Shown here: piece after piece, positions 34,235 through 43,061 of the stretch
Numbering within the stretch: the first letter of the stretch is position 1
How the letters are laid out: every line of letters starts with the position of its first letter
Assembly (NCBI RefSeq): GCF_018623055.1
Contig: NZ_CP076019.1
Location: 2,604,001-2,668,000 of the forward strand
Length of the DNA stretch: 64,000 nucleotides
From: Halorubrum sp. 2020YC2
GTDB lineage: Archaea; Halobacteriota; Halobacteria; Halobacteriales; Haloferacaceae
Direction of reading: 5' to 3'
Notes under the pieces: model-generated
What the model saw: only the letters and a program-made list of their open reading frames with translations
Told to the model about the DNA's origin: nothing
Database searches by the model: none
Translations under genes and position numbers: made by a program

Positions 34235-34561
34235 TATAAATGGAACGCGGTGGCGCGTGCCTGCGAGCGGCCGCCATCGGCGGCCGCGAGGCAGCACGCG
34301 CGAGGTCGCCGGCGCTACGCGCCGGCTGCCAGAGAATCTTCGATTCTCGCTGGAGTCGGCCGACCGGAGCGAAGCGGAGGGAGGCCGACGAGGCTGGGGA
34401 GGTGTGAGGCTGCGGTTGCGGTGCTGTGCGGGGTGGGACTCAAAGGGGCAGCCGTGAGGTGGGCGCAGGCGACGTAAGCACCGCAACGAGGGAGCGAACG
34501 GAGTGAGCGACCAAGTGAGGAGCGGAGCGAGCGTGCGCCCACCTCACGGCTGGGGCTTTGG
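34235..34561 (+). ncRNA. Intergenic structured element, copy 3
   Basis: TATA-like TTATAA (34235-34240) is 10 bases before GGTGGCGCGTGCC (34250). P1 has the standard outer stem; its 3-base helix is TGC/GCA, next to opposed GA steps and the GCGGCCGCC inner stem with an ATC loop. Two triloop hairpins follow (GCCGGCGC-TAC and GAGAATC-TTC). P2 is GTCGGCC 34355-34361 with GGCCGAC 34383-34389. P3 is AGCCGTGAGGTGGGCGCA 34450-34467 pairing perfectly with 34534-34551. It runs opposite to both hisB and hisA, so it is not part of either message. Confidence 0.65.
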
Positions 34562-34661
34562 AGGTGTTCACCGCCGATTCGCGATCACCAATTTATAAGC
34601 GACCGGCTGGGGCTTTGGCGGTGTTCTCCGGTGATCCGCAGTTTGTTATTTTTAAGCGATC
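34548..34661 (+). repeat. Two 57-base modules after element copy 3
   Basis: Module starts are GGCTGGGGCTTTGG at 34548 and again at 34605, with a decayed third start GACGACC at 34662, all exactly 57 apart. The first module ends in ATTTATAAGC; the second has ATTTTTAAGC instead, so its TATA-like core is weaker. The array ends about 20 bases before the hisA stop codon on the other strand. Confidence 0.65.
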
Positions 34662-34682
34662 GACGACCCCGCGCTCTGACTC

Positions 34683-35423
34683 TTAAATCTCGTCTGCCGC
34701 GTCCTGCGCTTCTCGCAGCGTGAACTCCCCCTCGTACAGCGCAGTACCGACGACGACCGCGGCCGCGCCGGCTTCCTTCAGCGCGACCACGTCCTCGACG
34801 GTCGCCACGCCGCCGGACGCGATCACGGGAACATCCACGGCCTCAACGACGCTCGCGACCGCCTCGCGGTCGACCCCCGCCAGCTGTCCCTCCACGTCGA
34901 CGTTCGTGAACAGGATCCCGCCGGCGCCCAGTTCCTCGTAGCGCGCCGCGGCCTCGGCGGGCTCTAGCCCGGTCCCCTCCGTCCAGCCCGAGACGACCAC
35001 CTCCCCGTCCTTCGCGTCGAGGCTGACGACGACGCTCCCCGGGTGTGTCTCGTCGATCTCCGCGACGATCTCCGGGGTTTCGACCGCCGCGGTCCCGAGG
35101 ATGACGCGGTCGAGGCCCAGATCGAGGAGGTCGCGCGCGCCCTCGGCGGTGCGGATGCCGCCGCCCAGTTGGAGGCCGACCCCGTCCGAGACGCTCTCGA
35201 CGACCGACTCGATCGCCGCCGCGTTGACGCGCTCGCCCTCGAACGCGCCGTCGAGGTCGACGAGGTGGAGCGTGCCGGCGCCCGCCTCGATCCACCGCTC
35301 GGCGGCCGCGACGGGGTCGCCGTAGCGCTTGCCCGTGCCGCGCTCGCCGCCGACCAGTTGGACGACCTCGCCGTCCTGCACGTCGACGGCCGGGATCACC
35401 TCGAACTCCGGGAAGTGGCTCAT
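34683..35423 (-). CDS. hisA: ProFAR isomerase HisA
   Basis: HisA is the TIM-barrel isomerase that converts ProFAR to PRFAR in histidine synthesis. The 246-residue protein starts EFEVIPAVDVQDGEVVQL, whose Asp is the catalytic base, and has the two phosphate-binding loops LGGGIRTAEG and ASGGVATVED, with VILGTAAV and AVVVGTALYEG strands. ATG 35423 is about 26 bases after a TATA-like TTTAATC on the minus strand. Upstream, modules of element copy 4 run in the same direction and could add promoter activity. Confidence 0.96.
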   Translation of the reverse strand: MSHFPEFEVIPAVDVQDGEVVQLVGGERGTGKRYGDPVAAAERWIEAGAGTLHLVDLDGAFEGERVNAAAIESVVESVSDGVGLQLGGGIRTAEGARDLLDLGLDRVILGTAAVETPEIVAEIDETHPGSVVVSLDAKDGEVVVSGWTEGTGLEPAEAAARYEELGAGGILFTNVDVEGQLAGVDREAVASVVEAVDVPVIASGGVATVEDVVALKEAGAAAVVVGTALYEGEFTLREAQDAADEI

Positions 35424-35459
35424 ACGGGAGGAGAGTCGCGGCCGGCGATTAAACCGGTC

Positions 35460-35574
35460 GGTTCGATATGAGATTGGAAGCCTCAGCGGTGAACTGAGTG
35501 TCTCCAGACCCCCAGCCGCTCGCTTATAAATGACTAATCGCAGATCGACGGTGAACACCGCTAAAGCCCCAGTC
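35460..35574 (-). repeat. Two 57-base modules between element copy 4 and hisA
   Basis: Read on the minus strand, the first module starts with GACTGGGGCTTTAG (high end 35574) and ends in CATTTATAAGC. The second starts with GGCTGGGGGTCTGG (high end 35517), exactly 57 bases on. The second has lost its TATA-like core (CATATCG) and is followed after 57-58 bases by GACCGG, directly upstream of the hisA promoter. The TATA-like box of the first module points toward hisA. Confidence 0.6.
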
Positions 35575-35823
35575 GCGAGGACGGCGCACACTCGTTGCGC
35601 TCCTCGTCACTCGCTACGCTCGTTCCTGCGGTGCTTACGTCGTCTGCGCCGCCCTCGCGACTGCCCCTTTGAGTCCCACCCCCCAGCACCGCACCGCAGC
35701 CTCACGCCTCCCCAGCCTCGTCGGTCGCCCTCCGCGTTGCTCCGGGCGACCGACTCCCTCGCGCGTGCGGTTCGCGCCGCGGTGCGGCGCTCACCGGCAC
35801 GCGCCACCGCATTCCATTTATAA
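35561..35823 (-). ncRNA. Intergenic structured element, copy 4 (minus strand)
   Basis: On the minus strand, TTATAAATGG (35823 down) precedes GGTGGCGCGTGCC (35808 down). P1 outer arms are standard; the 3-base helix is GGT/ACC and the inner stem GCGCCGC/GCGGCGC, both changed on the two sides relative to other copies. P2 is GTCGGTCGCCC/GGGCGACCGAC. P3 pairs AGTCGCGAGGGCGGCGCA (35662-35645) with 35588-35571 with one G-U pair. The AGCC/GGCT of other copies has become AGTC/GACT here, a paired change. This is the most informative copy for covariation. Confidence 0.65.
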
Positions 35824-35868
35824 CTAATGGCGTTTCAGCGAAGCCGGAGGTTCCGGATTCTCAACCCC

Positions 35869-36687
35869 TCATTCCACCGAGATGAGCAGCTGCGAGACGT
35901 CCTCGTCGAAAGCCGCGGGGTCGGCGGCGAGCGCCTCGGCGGTCTCGGCGTCCGCGAGCTGCGTCACGACGCTCTCGGCGTCGACCGAATCGGGCAGCGC
36001 CGCGTCGAAGACCTGAATGAGCGGGTCGGTCGGGTACGCCCCGCCGGCGACGATGACGTCGGTCCCGTCGTGCCAGACGCCGAGGCGGGCCTCGATGTCG
36101 ACGGGCCGGTCGAGCGTCGCGGTCGACCCGGTGGGGAGCGGGATCCCGCCGTCGAACGCGTACTCGCCGGTCAGTCGCCACGCGGTCGCGGTGTGACCGG
36201 TCCGCACCGTAGTGGTCATCTCCTCCGCGACCTCAACGTTCTCGATGCCGGCGTTCCGGAGCTGCGCGCGGAACGCGTCGGTCGCCGCCGTCTCCACCTC
36301 GCTCATCACTCGGTCCCGGCCGACGCCGGCCGGGAGCTGGTCGATCGCGGGCCGGAGGTCGATCCGGGTCGCGAAGAAGACGACCGGCGACCCCGACGCG
36401 TCGACCGTCTCGGCCAGCGCGTCCGCGACGGGCGCGTACTCGAAGATGCGCGTGCGTTCGAGCGCCCGGACGGTGACGGGACCGTACGCCTGTTCGAACA
36501 CCGTGCTCTCGGACTCGTCGGTCTGTCGCCAGTCGTCGATCCGGTCGCTCGTCACCTCGGGTTCCGGCACCGGACCGTCGCGCCCGCCGAGACAGCCCGC
36601 GAGGCCGACGGTTCCGATCGCCGCGCCGCCGGCGAGCAGCCGCCGCCGCGTGGTCCCCGTCGACCGCGTTCCGGAGTTCTCGTCCAT
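35869..36687 (-). CDS. Tat-exported lipoprotein of unknown function
   Basis: The first 32 residues are a twin-arginine lipoprotein signal: TTRRRLLAGG at 12-21, a hydrophobic stretch, and lipobox LAGC with Cys32. The mature 240 residues are acidic and rich in beta strands, with VRALERTRIFEYAPVADAL and a late DVIVAGGAYPTDPLIQVFD. This resembles haloarchaeal DUF6517-type lipoproteins, though I am not certain of the family number. It should be anchored on the outer face of the membrane. A TATA-like CATTTACAC lies about 25 bases upstream of the ATG. Confidence 0.8.
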   Translation of the reverse strand: MDENSGTRSTGTTRRRLLAGGAAIGTVGLAGCLGGRDGPVPEPEVTSDRIDDWRQTDESESTVFEQAYGPVTVRALERTRIFEYAPVADALAETVDASGSPVVFFATRIDLRPAIDQLPAGVGRDRVMSEVETAATDAFRAQLRNAGIENVEVAEEMTTTVRTGHTATAWRLTGEYAFDGGIPLPTGSTATLDRPVDIEARLGVWHDGTDVIVAGGAYPTDPLIQVFDAALPDSVDAESVVTQLADAETAEALAADPAAFDEDVSQLLISVE

Positions 36688-36834
36688 GGATCCGGGTGGT
36701 CTCGGCGGTGTAAATGGGTGTCGGCGGGACAGTATTCAGACACAAAGGAGAGATCGGACGGAGCGATCCGCCGGTGGCCTCCGAACAGGACCTCGATCCC
36801 AACACTCATTTCGCTGCCACGTCACCTCCTCTCG

Positions 36835-38550
36835 ATGGAGGATCCGTCGCGGTGTACTCACACGTTCGCGGTCCCTTCCTACGACTTACCGGGCGACGAT
36901 CGGTCGGAGGGCCGACGGTGGATGCTCACCGAGGACGTCCCCGGCGTCACGGACCGAGTCTGGTCGTGTCCGCACGACGCGCTCCCCGAGCGGGACGTCT
37001 GTCTGTTTCACTGCTCACCCGAGGAGCGGCCGCCCGACCTCGACGAGACGGACGCGTTTCGAGAGTGTCTCGCACAGGCGGCCGCCGCTGACGACCAGAA
37101 CAGAAGCCGACGGCTGTGCCAGTTCGTCGACGCGACGTTCGAAGAGCTCGCGCTTCGGGGCGCGACCGTCGGCGGCGAGGTGAACCACGCGATCAACCTC
37201 GCTCACGCGGAGGTCGGCGAGTCCGACTGGACCGACGCGGTGTTTCGGCAGCCGATCCGGTGCTCACACGCGACGTTTAGCGGGCCGCTCGCGGTGCGTG
37301 ACGCGCGCTTCGAGCGAAGTGTGGGTTTCAGGAACACGACGTTCGAAGGCGACCTACAGCTGCGCGGGGCAGTGTTCGCTGGGCCCGCAACGCTCAAACA
37401 CGCCGACTTCCGCGGCGACGCCCGCCTCTGGTACACGCAGTTCGAAGCGCACGCGAACTTCCGACAGGCGCGGTTTCGGAGAGAAGCGTACTTCGAGGCC
37501 GTGGACTTCACCGACTACGCCAGGTTCTCCCGCGCGACGTTCGAGGGCGAAACCGCGTTTACGCTCGCCGAGTTCGACGACGACGCCGACTTCGACGGCG
37601 CGATCTTCGGCGGGGACCACGACTTCCACCGGGCGTCGTTCGCCCGCATCACCGACTTCTCCGACATCCTCGTTGACGGCCCGCTCGACCTGTCGACCGC
37701 GGAAGTCGCCACGTTGGAGCTGATCCCGTCGGACGATTCCACCGACCGGCGCGAGGTTACCCACACCGACGAGGGCATCGCCGAGACGCAGTGCGTGAAC
37801 CTCAGGGAAGCGACCGTCGGCAGCGGGACCCTCGGGCAGCCCGCGTCTGGAGTCGTGCTGTACGATTGTACCGACGCCACGCTGGGCGACGTGTCGTTCA
37901 CCAACTCCGGCGACGATCCGGTCTGCGGTCGGGTTCGGTTCGCGCGCACTCGCTTCGAGGGCTTCGTTTTCGAGAACGACGACCTCGATCCGGCCGCAGC
38001 GGGCTGGCGGCTGTACGAGGTGATAGAGCCCGAGGCGCTTCCGGAGGAGAGCCGTGGGACGCCGAGCACGGAGACGCTGCGCCAGACCTTCCTGAACGCC
38101 AAAAACGGCGCCGACGAGACCGGGAACAACGCGGCCGCGAGCGCGTTCTTCTACCGGGAACTGACGCACCGCCGGCATCGTTACGCCGAACTCGCCCGAG
38201 ACGGAACGCGCCGGTGGCGAGACCGAGTGACCGACGCGACGAAGTGGGGGCGTAACCTCACGCTCATGCTGTCGACGGGCTACGGTGAGCGCCCCGAACG
38301 GGTGGTCTACGCCTCGGTCACGATCATTTCCCTCTTTGCGCTGCTGTACGCTCGGCTGCTCTCGACCGTCGAGTACGCTCCCACGGACTACCTCGTGTTC
38401 AGCTTCCAGAGTTTCATTACGTTTATTCTCGGCACGCCGCCGGCCGACACGAGTCGGCCGGTCGAGGTTTTGAGCGCCGTCGAGGGCTTCGTCGGGGCGT
38501 TCTTCATCGCGCTGTTCGTGTTCACCTTCACGCGTCGGATCCACAGGTGA
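36835..38550 (+). CDS. Pentapeptide-repeat protein with C-terminal channel-like membrane domain
   Basis: The 571-residue protein has three parts. Residues 1-75 hold a cysteine/histidine cluster (CTHTF, SCPHDA, CLFHC), probably metal-binding. Residues 90-300 are pentapeptide repeats of the A(D/N)(F)xx kind (ATFSGPLAVRDARFERSVGF), forming a right-handed beta helix. The last 100 residues have two membrane helices around a re-entrant-like segment FSFQSFITFILGTPP, similar in layout to two-helix potassium channels but without a TVGYG filter. I chose ATG 36835 because the open frame before it is antisense to the lipoprotein. Gating or membrane-tension sensing is possible; nothing here proves transport. 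Confidence 0.8.
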   Translation: MEDPSRCTHTFAVPSYDLPGDDRSEGRRWMLTEDVPGVTDRVWSCPHDALPERDVCLFHCSPEERPPDLDETDAFRECLAQAAAADDQNRSRRLCQFVDATFEELALRGATVGGEVNHAINLAHAEVGESDWTDAVFRQPIRCSHATFSGPLAVRDARFERSVGFRNTTFEGDLQLRGAVFAGPATLKHADFRGDARLWYTQFEAHANFRQARFRREAYFEAVDFTDYARFSRATFEGETAFTLAEFDDDADFDGAIFGGDHDFHRASFARITDFSDILVDGPLDLSTAEVATLELIPSDDSTDRREVTHTDEGIAETQCVNLREATVGSGTLGQPASGVVLYDCTDATLGDVSFTNSGDDPVCGRVRFARTRFEGFVFENDDLDPAAAGWRLYEVIEPEALPEESRGTPSTETLRQTFLNAKNGADETGNNAAASAFFYRELTHRRHRYAELARDGTRRWRDRVTDATKWGRNLTLMLSTGYGERPERVVYASVTIISLFALLYARLLSTVEYAPTDYLVFSFQSFITFILGTPPADTSRPVEVLSAVEGFVGAFFIALFVFTFTRRIHR

Positions 38551-38757
38551 GACGCCGTACGGACGGCCTTCTGACTGTCTCAGCAGCCTGTCGGCGATCG
38601 CCGGAATCCATCTCGAACGGTCCGGACTCGCGCGGGAGCGATGCGTTCGGCCGGACATACGTGAGGCGATAACCAACTCTCTCGGAGTGTCACTCGGAGA
38701 CGAAACGGCGGACGCGGACGGATCCCTTATGTAACCACCGAGTACAACAACCGAGTG
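38551..38757. other. Promoter region of the thiamine-type importer
   Basis: This 207-base region carries a TATA-like CTTATGTAA at 38727-38735, about 25-30 bases before the thiB ATG. I searched for the TPP riboswitch core (CTGAGA with ACCTGA later) and did not find it. An inverted pair CTCGGAGTGTCACTCGGAG near 38682-38700 might be a regulator site but is imperfect. Confidence 0.4.
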
Positions 38758-40005
38758 ATGACTACCGACGAGAGCGAGACGCGGCGGCGATCGGCCCGGC
38801 CACGCACCCGACGACGGTTCCTGACGGCGGCCGGGACGGCGGGAGCCGTCGCGCTCGCCGGCTGTAGCGCCGAGCGGACCGACGGGGGCGACGGCGGCGA
38901 CGGCTCCGGGAGCGACGGGGACGGAAACGACACCTCGGACGGAAACGACACCGATGACGGTGACGGCGGCGACGGCGAGACCCCGACGCTGACGGTCGCG
39001 ACCTACACGAACTTCATCGACGCGCCCTCGGTGAGTCCCGGCGAGTGGCTCAAAGGGGAGTTCGAGAGCCGGTACGACGCCGAGTTGGAGTGGGCGACGC
39101 CCGACAACGAGGTGAACTACTACGTCGAGCGAGCCGCCTCGGGCGCGGGGATCGACGCCGACCTCTACGTCGGACTCACCACCGAGGACCTCGTGCGCGT
39201 CGACGAGCGGCTCGACGGCGACCTCTTTACCGAGGCGGGCGACGTCGACGGGCGCGACGCGGTCAAGGAGGGGCTCCGGTTCGACCCGTTCGACCGCGCG
39301 GTCCCGTTCGACACCGGGTACATCAGCCTCGTGTACGACAGCACGACGGCGGAGGCGCCCGAGACGTTCGACGGGCTGCTCGACGACGAACACGCGGGCG
39401 CGCTCATCACGCAGAACCCCGGCGGCTCCTCGACCGGGCGCGCGTTCCTCCTCCACACGGTCAGCCGCTTCGGGGACGGCGGCGTGGCGAGCGACGGCGA
39501 CGGGGAGGCTGTCGAGGGCGAAGACGGCGACCCCGACTACGACTACCTCGACTACTGGGCGGACCTCGAGGAGAACGACGTGCGCGTGCTGGGGACGTGG
39601 GACGACGCGTACGCGGCCTGGAGCGAGGGGGAGGCGCCGATGGTCGTCTCCTACTCCACCGACCAGGTGTTCGCGGACATGGAGGACCAAGACCTCGAGA
39701 AACATCAGATCCGCTTCCTGAACGATCAGGCGTACGCGAACCCGGAGGGGATGGCCGTCTTCGCCGAGGCCGACGAGCCCGACCTCGCCCGGCAGTTCAT
39801 GTCGTTCATGTTAGAGCCGGACGTTCAGGGCGAGATCGCCCAGCGCAACGTGGCGTTCCCGGCGACCGACGGCGCCGAGCTGCCGAGCGACTACGCCGAG
39901 CTGGCACAGGAGCCGACCGACCCGGTGACGTTCACCTACGACCAGCTCCAGGGCTCCGTCGACGCGTGGGTCGAGGCCTGGGAGCGGCAGTTCGCCGGGA
40001 ACTAA
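38758..40005 (+). CDS. thiB: Thiamine-type ABC transporter substrate-binding lipoprotein
   Basis: This is the extracellular ligand-binding part of the importer. A Tat lipoprotein signal is visible: RRRFLTAAG at 18-26 and lipobox LAGC with Cys36. A low-complexity G/D/S linker of about 40 residues comes next. The mature domain matches the TbpA/ThiB layout: TVATYTNF, ADLYVGLTTEDLVRVDERL, GGSSTGRAFLLH, then WSEGEAPMVVSYSTDQVF. The next two genes encode permease and ATPase. Thiamine is the best guess; related binding proteins carry iron or polyamines. Confidence 0.88.
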   Translation: MTTDESETRRRSARPRTRRRFLTAAGTAGAVALAGCSAERTDGGDGGDGSGSDGDGNDTSDGNDTDDGDGGDGETPTLTVATYTNFIDAPSVSPGEWLKGEFESRYDAELEWATPDNEVNYYVERAASGAGIDADLYVGLTTEDLVRVDERLDGDLFTEAGDVDGRDAVKEGLRFDPFDRAVPFDTGYISLVYDSTTAEAPETFDGLLDDEHAGALITQNPGGSSTGRAFLLHTVSRFGDGGVASDGDGEAVEGEDGDPDYDYLDYWADLEENDVRVLGTWDDAYAAWSEGEAPMVVSYSTDQVFADMEDQDLEKHQIRFLNDQAYANPEGMAVFAEADEPDLARQFMSFMLEPDVQGEIAQRNVAFPATDGAELPSDYAELAQEPTDPVTFTYDQLQGSVDAWVEAWERQFAGN

Positions 40006-40032
40006 GCGCGTGCCCGACGAGGGACCGAGCGC

Positions 40033-41883
40033 GTGACGGACGTCGACGGCAGCCGGGCGACCGGCGACGGTGAGCGCGCGACCGACGACGATGACCGGGC
40101 GGGCCGGCTGACCCGCCTCCGCGCGGGCGTCGAGTCGCACGCGCTGACCGCGCTCGCGGTCCTCACCAGCGCCGCGCTCGTCGTCGCCTTCTACTACCCG
40201 ACCGCGACCGTCCTGATCGAGGCGGTCGTCGTCGACGGCGCCGTCACCCTCAGCGTGTTCGCGGACATCCTCACCGACCCGTTCTACTTCGGGGAGCTGG
40301 CGCGGCTGCTGTCCGGCGAGTCGCCGGTCGCGGTCGCGCGGTCGCTCGCCTCGCCGGACCGGCGGCTGGGGATCGTCGGCTTCACCGCGTATCAGGCGGT
40401 CCTCTCGACGCTCGCGAGCGTCGCCCTCGGGCTTCCGGCCGCCTACCTGCTCGCGCGCTTCGAGTTCCCCGGCCGGCGGACGCTGCGCTCGCTCACCATC
40501 GTCCCGTTCGTCCTCCCGTCGATCATGGTCGCGGTCGGGTTCGTCGCCACGTTCGGGCAGAACGGCACGCTGAACGCCGCGCTCGGCGCGCTCGGGCTGC
40601 CGCCGGTCGACCTCATGTTCACCCTCGAAGCGGTGGTGATCGCCCACGCGTTCTACAACGCGCCGCTCGTGGCGCGCGTGACGACCGCGGCGTGGGAGTC
40701 GGTGGACGCGAGCGCGGTCGAGACCGCGCGGAGCCTCGGCGCCGGGCCGATGCGGGCGTTCGTCGACGTGGTCGCGCCGCAGGTGTACCCCGCCATGCTG
40801 ACGGGCGCGGCGCTCACCTTCGTGTTCACGTTCGGCACCTTCCCAATCGTCTTAGCGCTCGGCGGGTTCCAGTTAGCGACCGTCGAGGTGTTCGTCTACC
40901 GGCTGGTGCGCGACCTGAGCTACGCCGAGGCCGCCGCGTTAGCGATCGTCGAACTCGCGATATCGCTCGGGGTGCTGCTCGCGTACCTCCGGTACGAGGC
41001 CCGCAACTCGACGAGCACGCGGGGGGCGCGGCCGCTGCCGCGGCGCTCGCTGGTGCCGTCGACCCCGTCGCTCCGCGAACTGCTGCCGCGGGCGGGGCTG
41101 GCCGCCTACGTCGCCGTCGCCGGACTCGTCTTCCTCGCGCCCATCGCGTCGATGATCCTCGCGTCGGTGACGGGCGGCGACGGCGCGCTCACGCTCGACC
41201 ACTACCGGTTCCTCGTCGAGCGCCAGCAGACGGGCGCGGCGTTTCAGGTGCGGCCGTGGCCCGCCATCCGCAACTCGCTGGCGTTCGCGACGGCCGCGAC
41301 CCTGCTCGCGCTGCCGATGGGCGTCGTCGTCGCGGTGTTGACCACGCGGCGGTACCGCGGGCGGACGCTGGTCGACGCGGCCGCGATGGCGCCGCTGGCG
41401 GTGTCCGGGATTATCGTCGGGCTCGGGCTCCTCCGGGGGCTCGTCTTCGGCGTCGAGGTCGCGGGGTGGCGGATCGCCGCGAGCGGCGCGGTCGCGATCG
41501 TCGTCGCGCACGCCGTCTCGGGCTACCCGTTCGTCGTGCGCACCGTCTCGCCCGGGCTCTCCGGGCTGGACCGGTCGCTCGTCGAGTCCGCGCGGGCGCT
41601 GGGCGCCTCGCGGGCGCGGGTGATCCGGGACGTGGAGCTCCCCCTCGTCTGGCCCGCGGTCGTCGCCGGCGCGGCGTTCGCGTTCGCCATCTCTATCGGG
41701 GAGTTCACCTCGACCGTCGTGTTGGCGACCGGCGCCGACGCGTACACGATGCCCGTCGCGATCGAACGGTTCATCGGGCGGCGGCTCGGACCGGCGACCG
41801 CCATGGGCGTCGTCCTCCTCGTCGTTACCGGCCTCAGCTTCGTCGTCATCGAGCGGCTCGGGGGTGAGCACCGTGGGCTCTGA
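40033..41883 (+). CDS. thiP: ABC transporter permease, two fused membrane domains (thiamine/iron type)
   Basis: The 616-residue permease has about 12 membrane helices in two homologous halves, as in ThiP and SfuB. Each half has a cytoplasmic EAA loop for ATPase contact: DASAVETARSLGAGPMRAF and LVESARALGASRARVIRD. The GTG start is 27 bases after the thiB stop, and the gene overlaps the ATPase gene by 20 bases. A region of about 60 polar residues lies between the halves. It forms the membrane channel through which the thiB ligand passes. Confidence 0.9.
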   Translation: MTDVDGSRATGDGERATDDDDRAGRLTRLRAGVESHALTALAVLTSAALVVAFYYPTATVLIEAVVVDGAVTLSVFADILTDPFYFGELARLLSGESPVAVARSLASPDRRLGIVGFTAYQAVLSTLASVALGLPAAYLLARFEFPGRRTLRSLTIVPFVLPSIMVAVGFVATFGQNGTLNAALGALGLPPVDLMFTLEAVVIAHAFYNAPLVARVTTAAWESVDASAVETARSLGAGPMRAFVDVVAPQVYPAMLTGAALTFVFTFGTFPIVLALGGFQLATVEVFVYRLVRDLSYAEAAALAIVELAISLGVLLAYLRYEARNSTSTRGARPLPRRSLVPSTPSLRELLPRAGLAAYVAVAGLVFLAPIASMILASVTGGDGALTLDHYRFLVERQQTGAAFQVRPWPAIRNSLAFATAATLLALPMGVVVAVLTTRRYRGRTLVDAAAMAPLAVSGIIVGLGLLRGLVFGVEVAGWRIAASGAVAIVVAHAVSGYPFVVRTVSPGLSGLDRSLVESARALGASRARVIRDVELPLVWPAVVAGAAFAFAISIGEFTSTVVLATGADAYTMPVAIERFIGRRLGPATAMGVVLLVVTGLSFVVIERLGGEHRGL

Positions 41884-43048
41884 ACCGTCGACAGGTTCTG
41901 CGAACGACCCAGCCGTCGCCGTCGAACTCGACGGCGTGACGAAACGGTACGGCGAGACAACCGCCGTCGACGACGTGAGCCTCCGAGTGCGCGAGGGGGA
42001 GTTCTTCACGCTCGTCGGCCCCTCCGGCTGCGGGAAGACGACCACGCTCCGGCTGATCGCGGGGTTCGAGGAGCCGACGGGCGGGGCGGTCAAGTTCGGC
42101 GGCGAGTCGATGGCCGGCGTTCCGCCCGAGGCCCGCGACGTTGGCGTCGTGTTCCAGAGCTACGCGCTGTTCCCGCACATGACCGTCGGAGAGAACGTCG
42201 CGTACGGGCTGAACTTCGCGGACCCGCCCGAGGGGACGACGCGCGACGAGCGCGTCGCGGACCTGCTCGAACTGGTCGACCTCCCCGACGCGGCCGACCG
42301 CGACCCGGGGAGCCTCTCGGGCGGGCAACAGCAGCGGATCGCGATGGCGCGGGCGCTCGCGCCCGGGCCGGACGTGCTCCTCTTAGACGAGCCGATGAGC
42401 GCGCTCGACGCGCGGCTCCGCGAGCGGCTCCGCGCGCAGGTGAAGCGGATCCAGTCCGAACTGGGAATCACCACCGTCTACGTCACCCACGACCAGGAGG
42501 AGGCGCTGGCCGTCTCCGACCGCGTCGCGGTGATGAACGGCGGGACGCCCGAGCAGGTGGCTCCCCCGCGGACCGTCTACCGCGAGCCAGCCACGCGGTT
42601 CGTCGCGGAGTTCGTGGGCGACAACAACGTGTTCGCGGGGCGCGTCGTCGACGCGCCCGCAGCGGCCGGGGGCGAACTCGCGGTCGACGTCGACGGCGGC
42701 GACGAGACGCTCCGCGTGGCGGTCGACGAGAGGGACGGGAGCGAATCGGACGCGGCCGCGACGCAAGCCCTCGAGGCCGGCGACCGGGTCGCCTTCTGCG
42801 TCCGCCCGGAACACCTCCGCGTCGCGAGCGCGGACGGAGAACCCGGCCCCGAAACCGCCGCTCCGGCCGGCGAGAACGCGCTCCGCGCGACCGTCGCCAG
42901 CGCGGAGTTCCTCGGGGAGACGACGCGCGTGACGCTCGACTGGGGCGACCGCGAACTGCTCGTCCGGGCGGTCGACCCGCTCGACGGCGCGGTCGCGGTC
43001 GGGTTCGACCCGTCGGACGCGCACGTGATTGAAATCGAATCGCGGTGA
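41864..43048 (+). CDS. thiQ: ABC transporter ATP-binding protein with TOBE domain
   Basis: This is the cytoplasmic ATPase of the importer, 394 residues. Walker A GPSGCGKTT, Q-loop VVFQSYALFPHMT, signature LSGGQQQRIAMARA, Walker B VLLLDEPMSALD and the H-loop THD are all intact. The C-terminal 150 residues form a TOBE-type regulatory domain (VAFCVRPEHLRV), more usual in the CUT1/FbpC and PotA groups than in short ThiQ, so iron or polyamine transport remains possible. The GTG start lies inside the end of thiP in another frame. A repeat element follows after about 14 bases. Confidence 0.9.
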   Translation: MSTVGSEPSTGSANDPAVAVELDGVTKRYGETTAVDDVSLRVREGEFFTLVGPSGCGKTTTLRLIAGFEEPTGGAVKFGGESMAGVPPEARDVGVVFQSYALFPHMTVGENVAYGLNFADPPEGTTRDERVADLLELVDLPDAADRDPGSLSGGQQQRIAMARALAPGPDVLLLDEPMSALDARLRERLRAQVKRIQSELGITTVYVTHDQEEALAVSDRVAVMNGGTPEQVAPPRTVYREPATRFVAEFVGDNNVFAGRVVDAPAAAGGELAVDVDGGDETLRVAVDERDGSESDAAATQALEAGDRVAFCVRPEHLRVASADGEPGPETAAPAGENALRATVASAEFLGETTRVTLDWGDRELLVRAVDPLDGAVAVGFDPSDAHVIEIESR

Positions 43049-43061
43049 GCGACAGCGATTG

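Noticed and set aside
35827-36834. N-terminal extension of the pentapeptide-repeat protein to about 907 residues
   Set aside because: The upstream part of that frame is antisense to the Tat lipoprotein gene and has no domain. ATG 36835 begins the cysteine-cluster segment.
38551-38757. TPP riboswitch before the thiamine-type importer
   Set aside because: The conserved CTGAGA and ACCTGA core pieces in the right order are not present.
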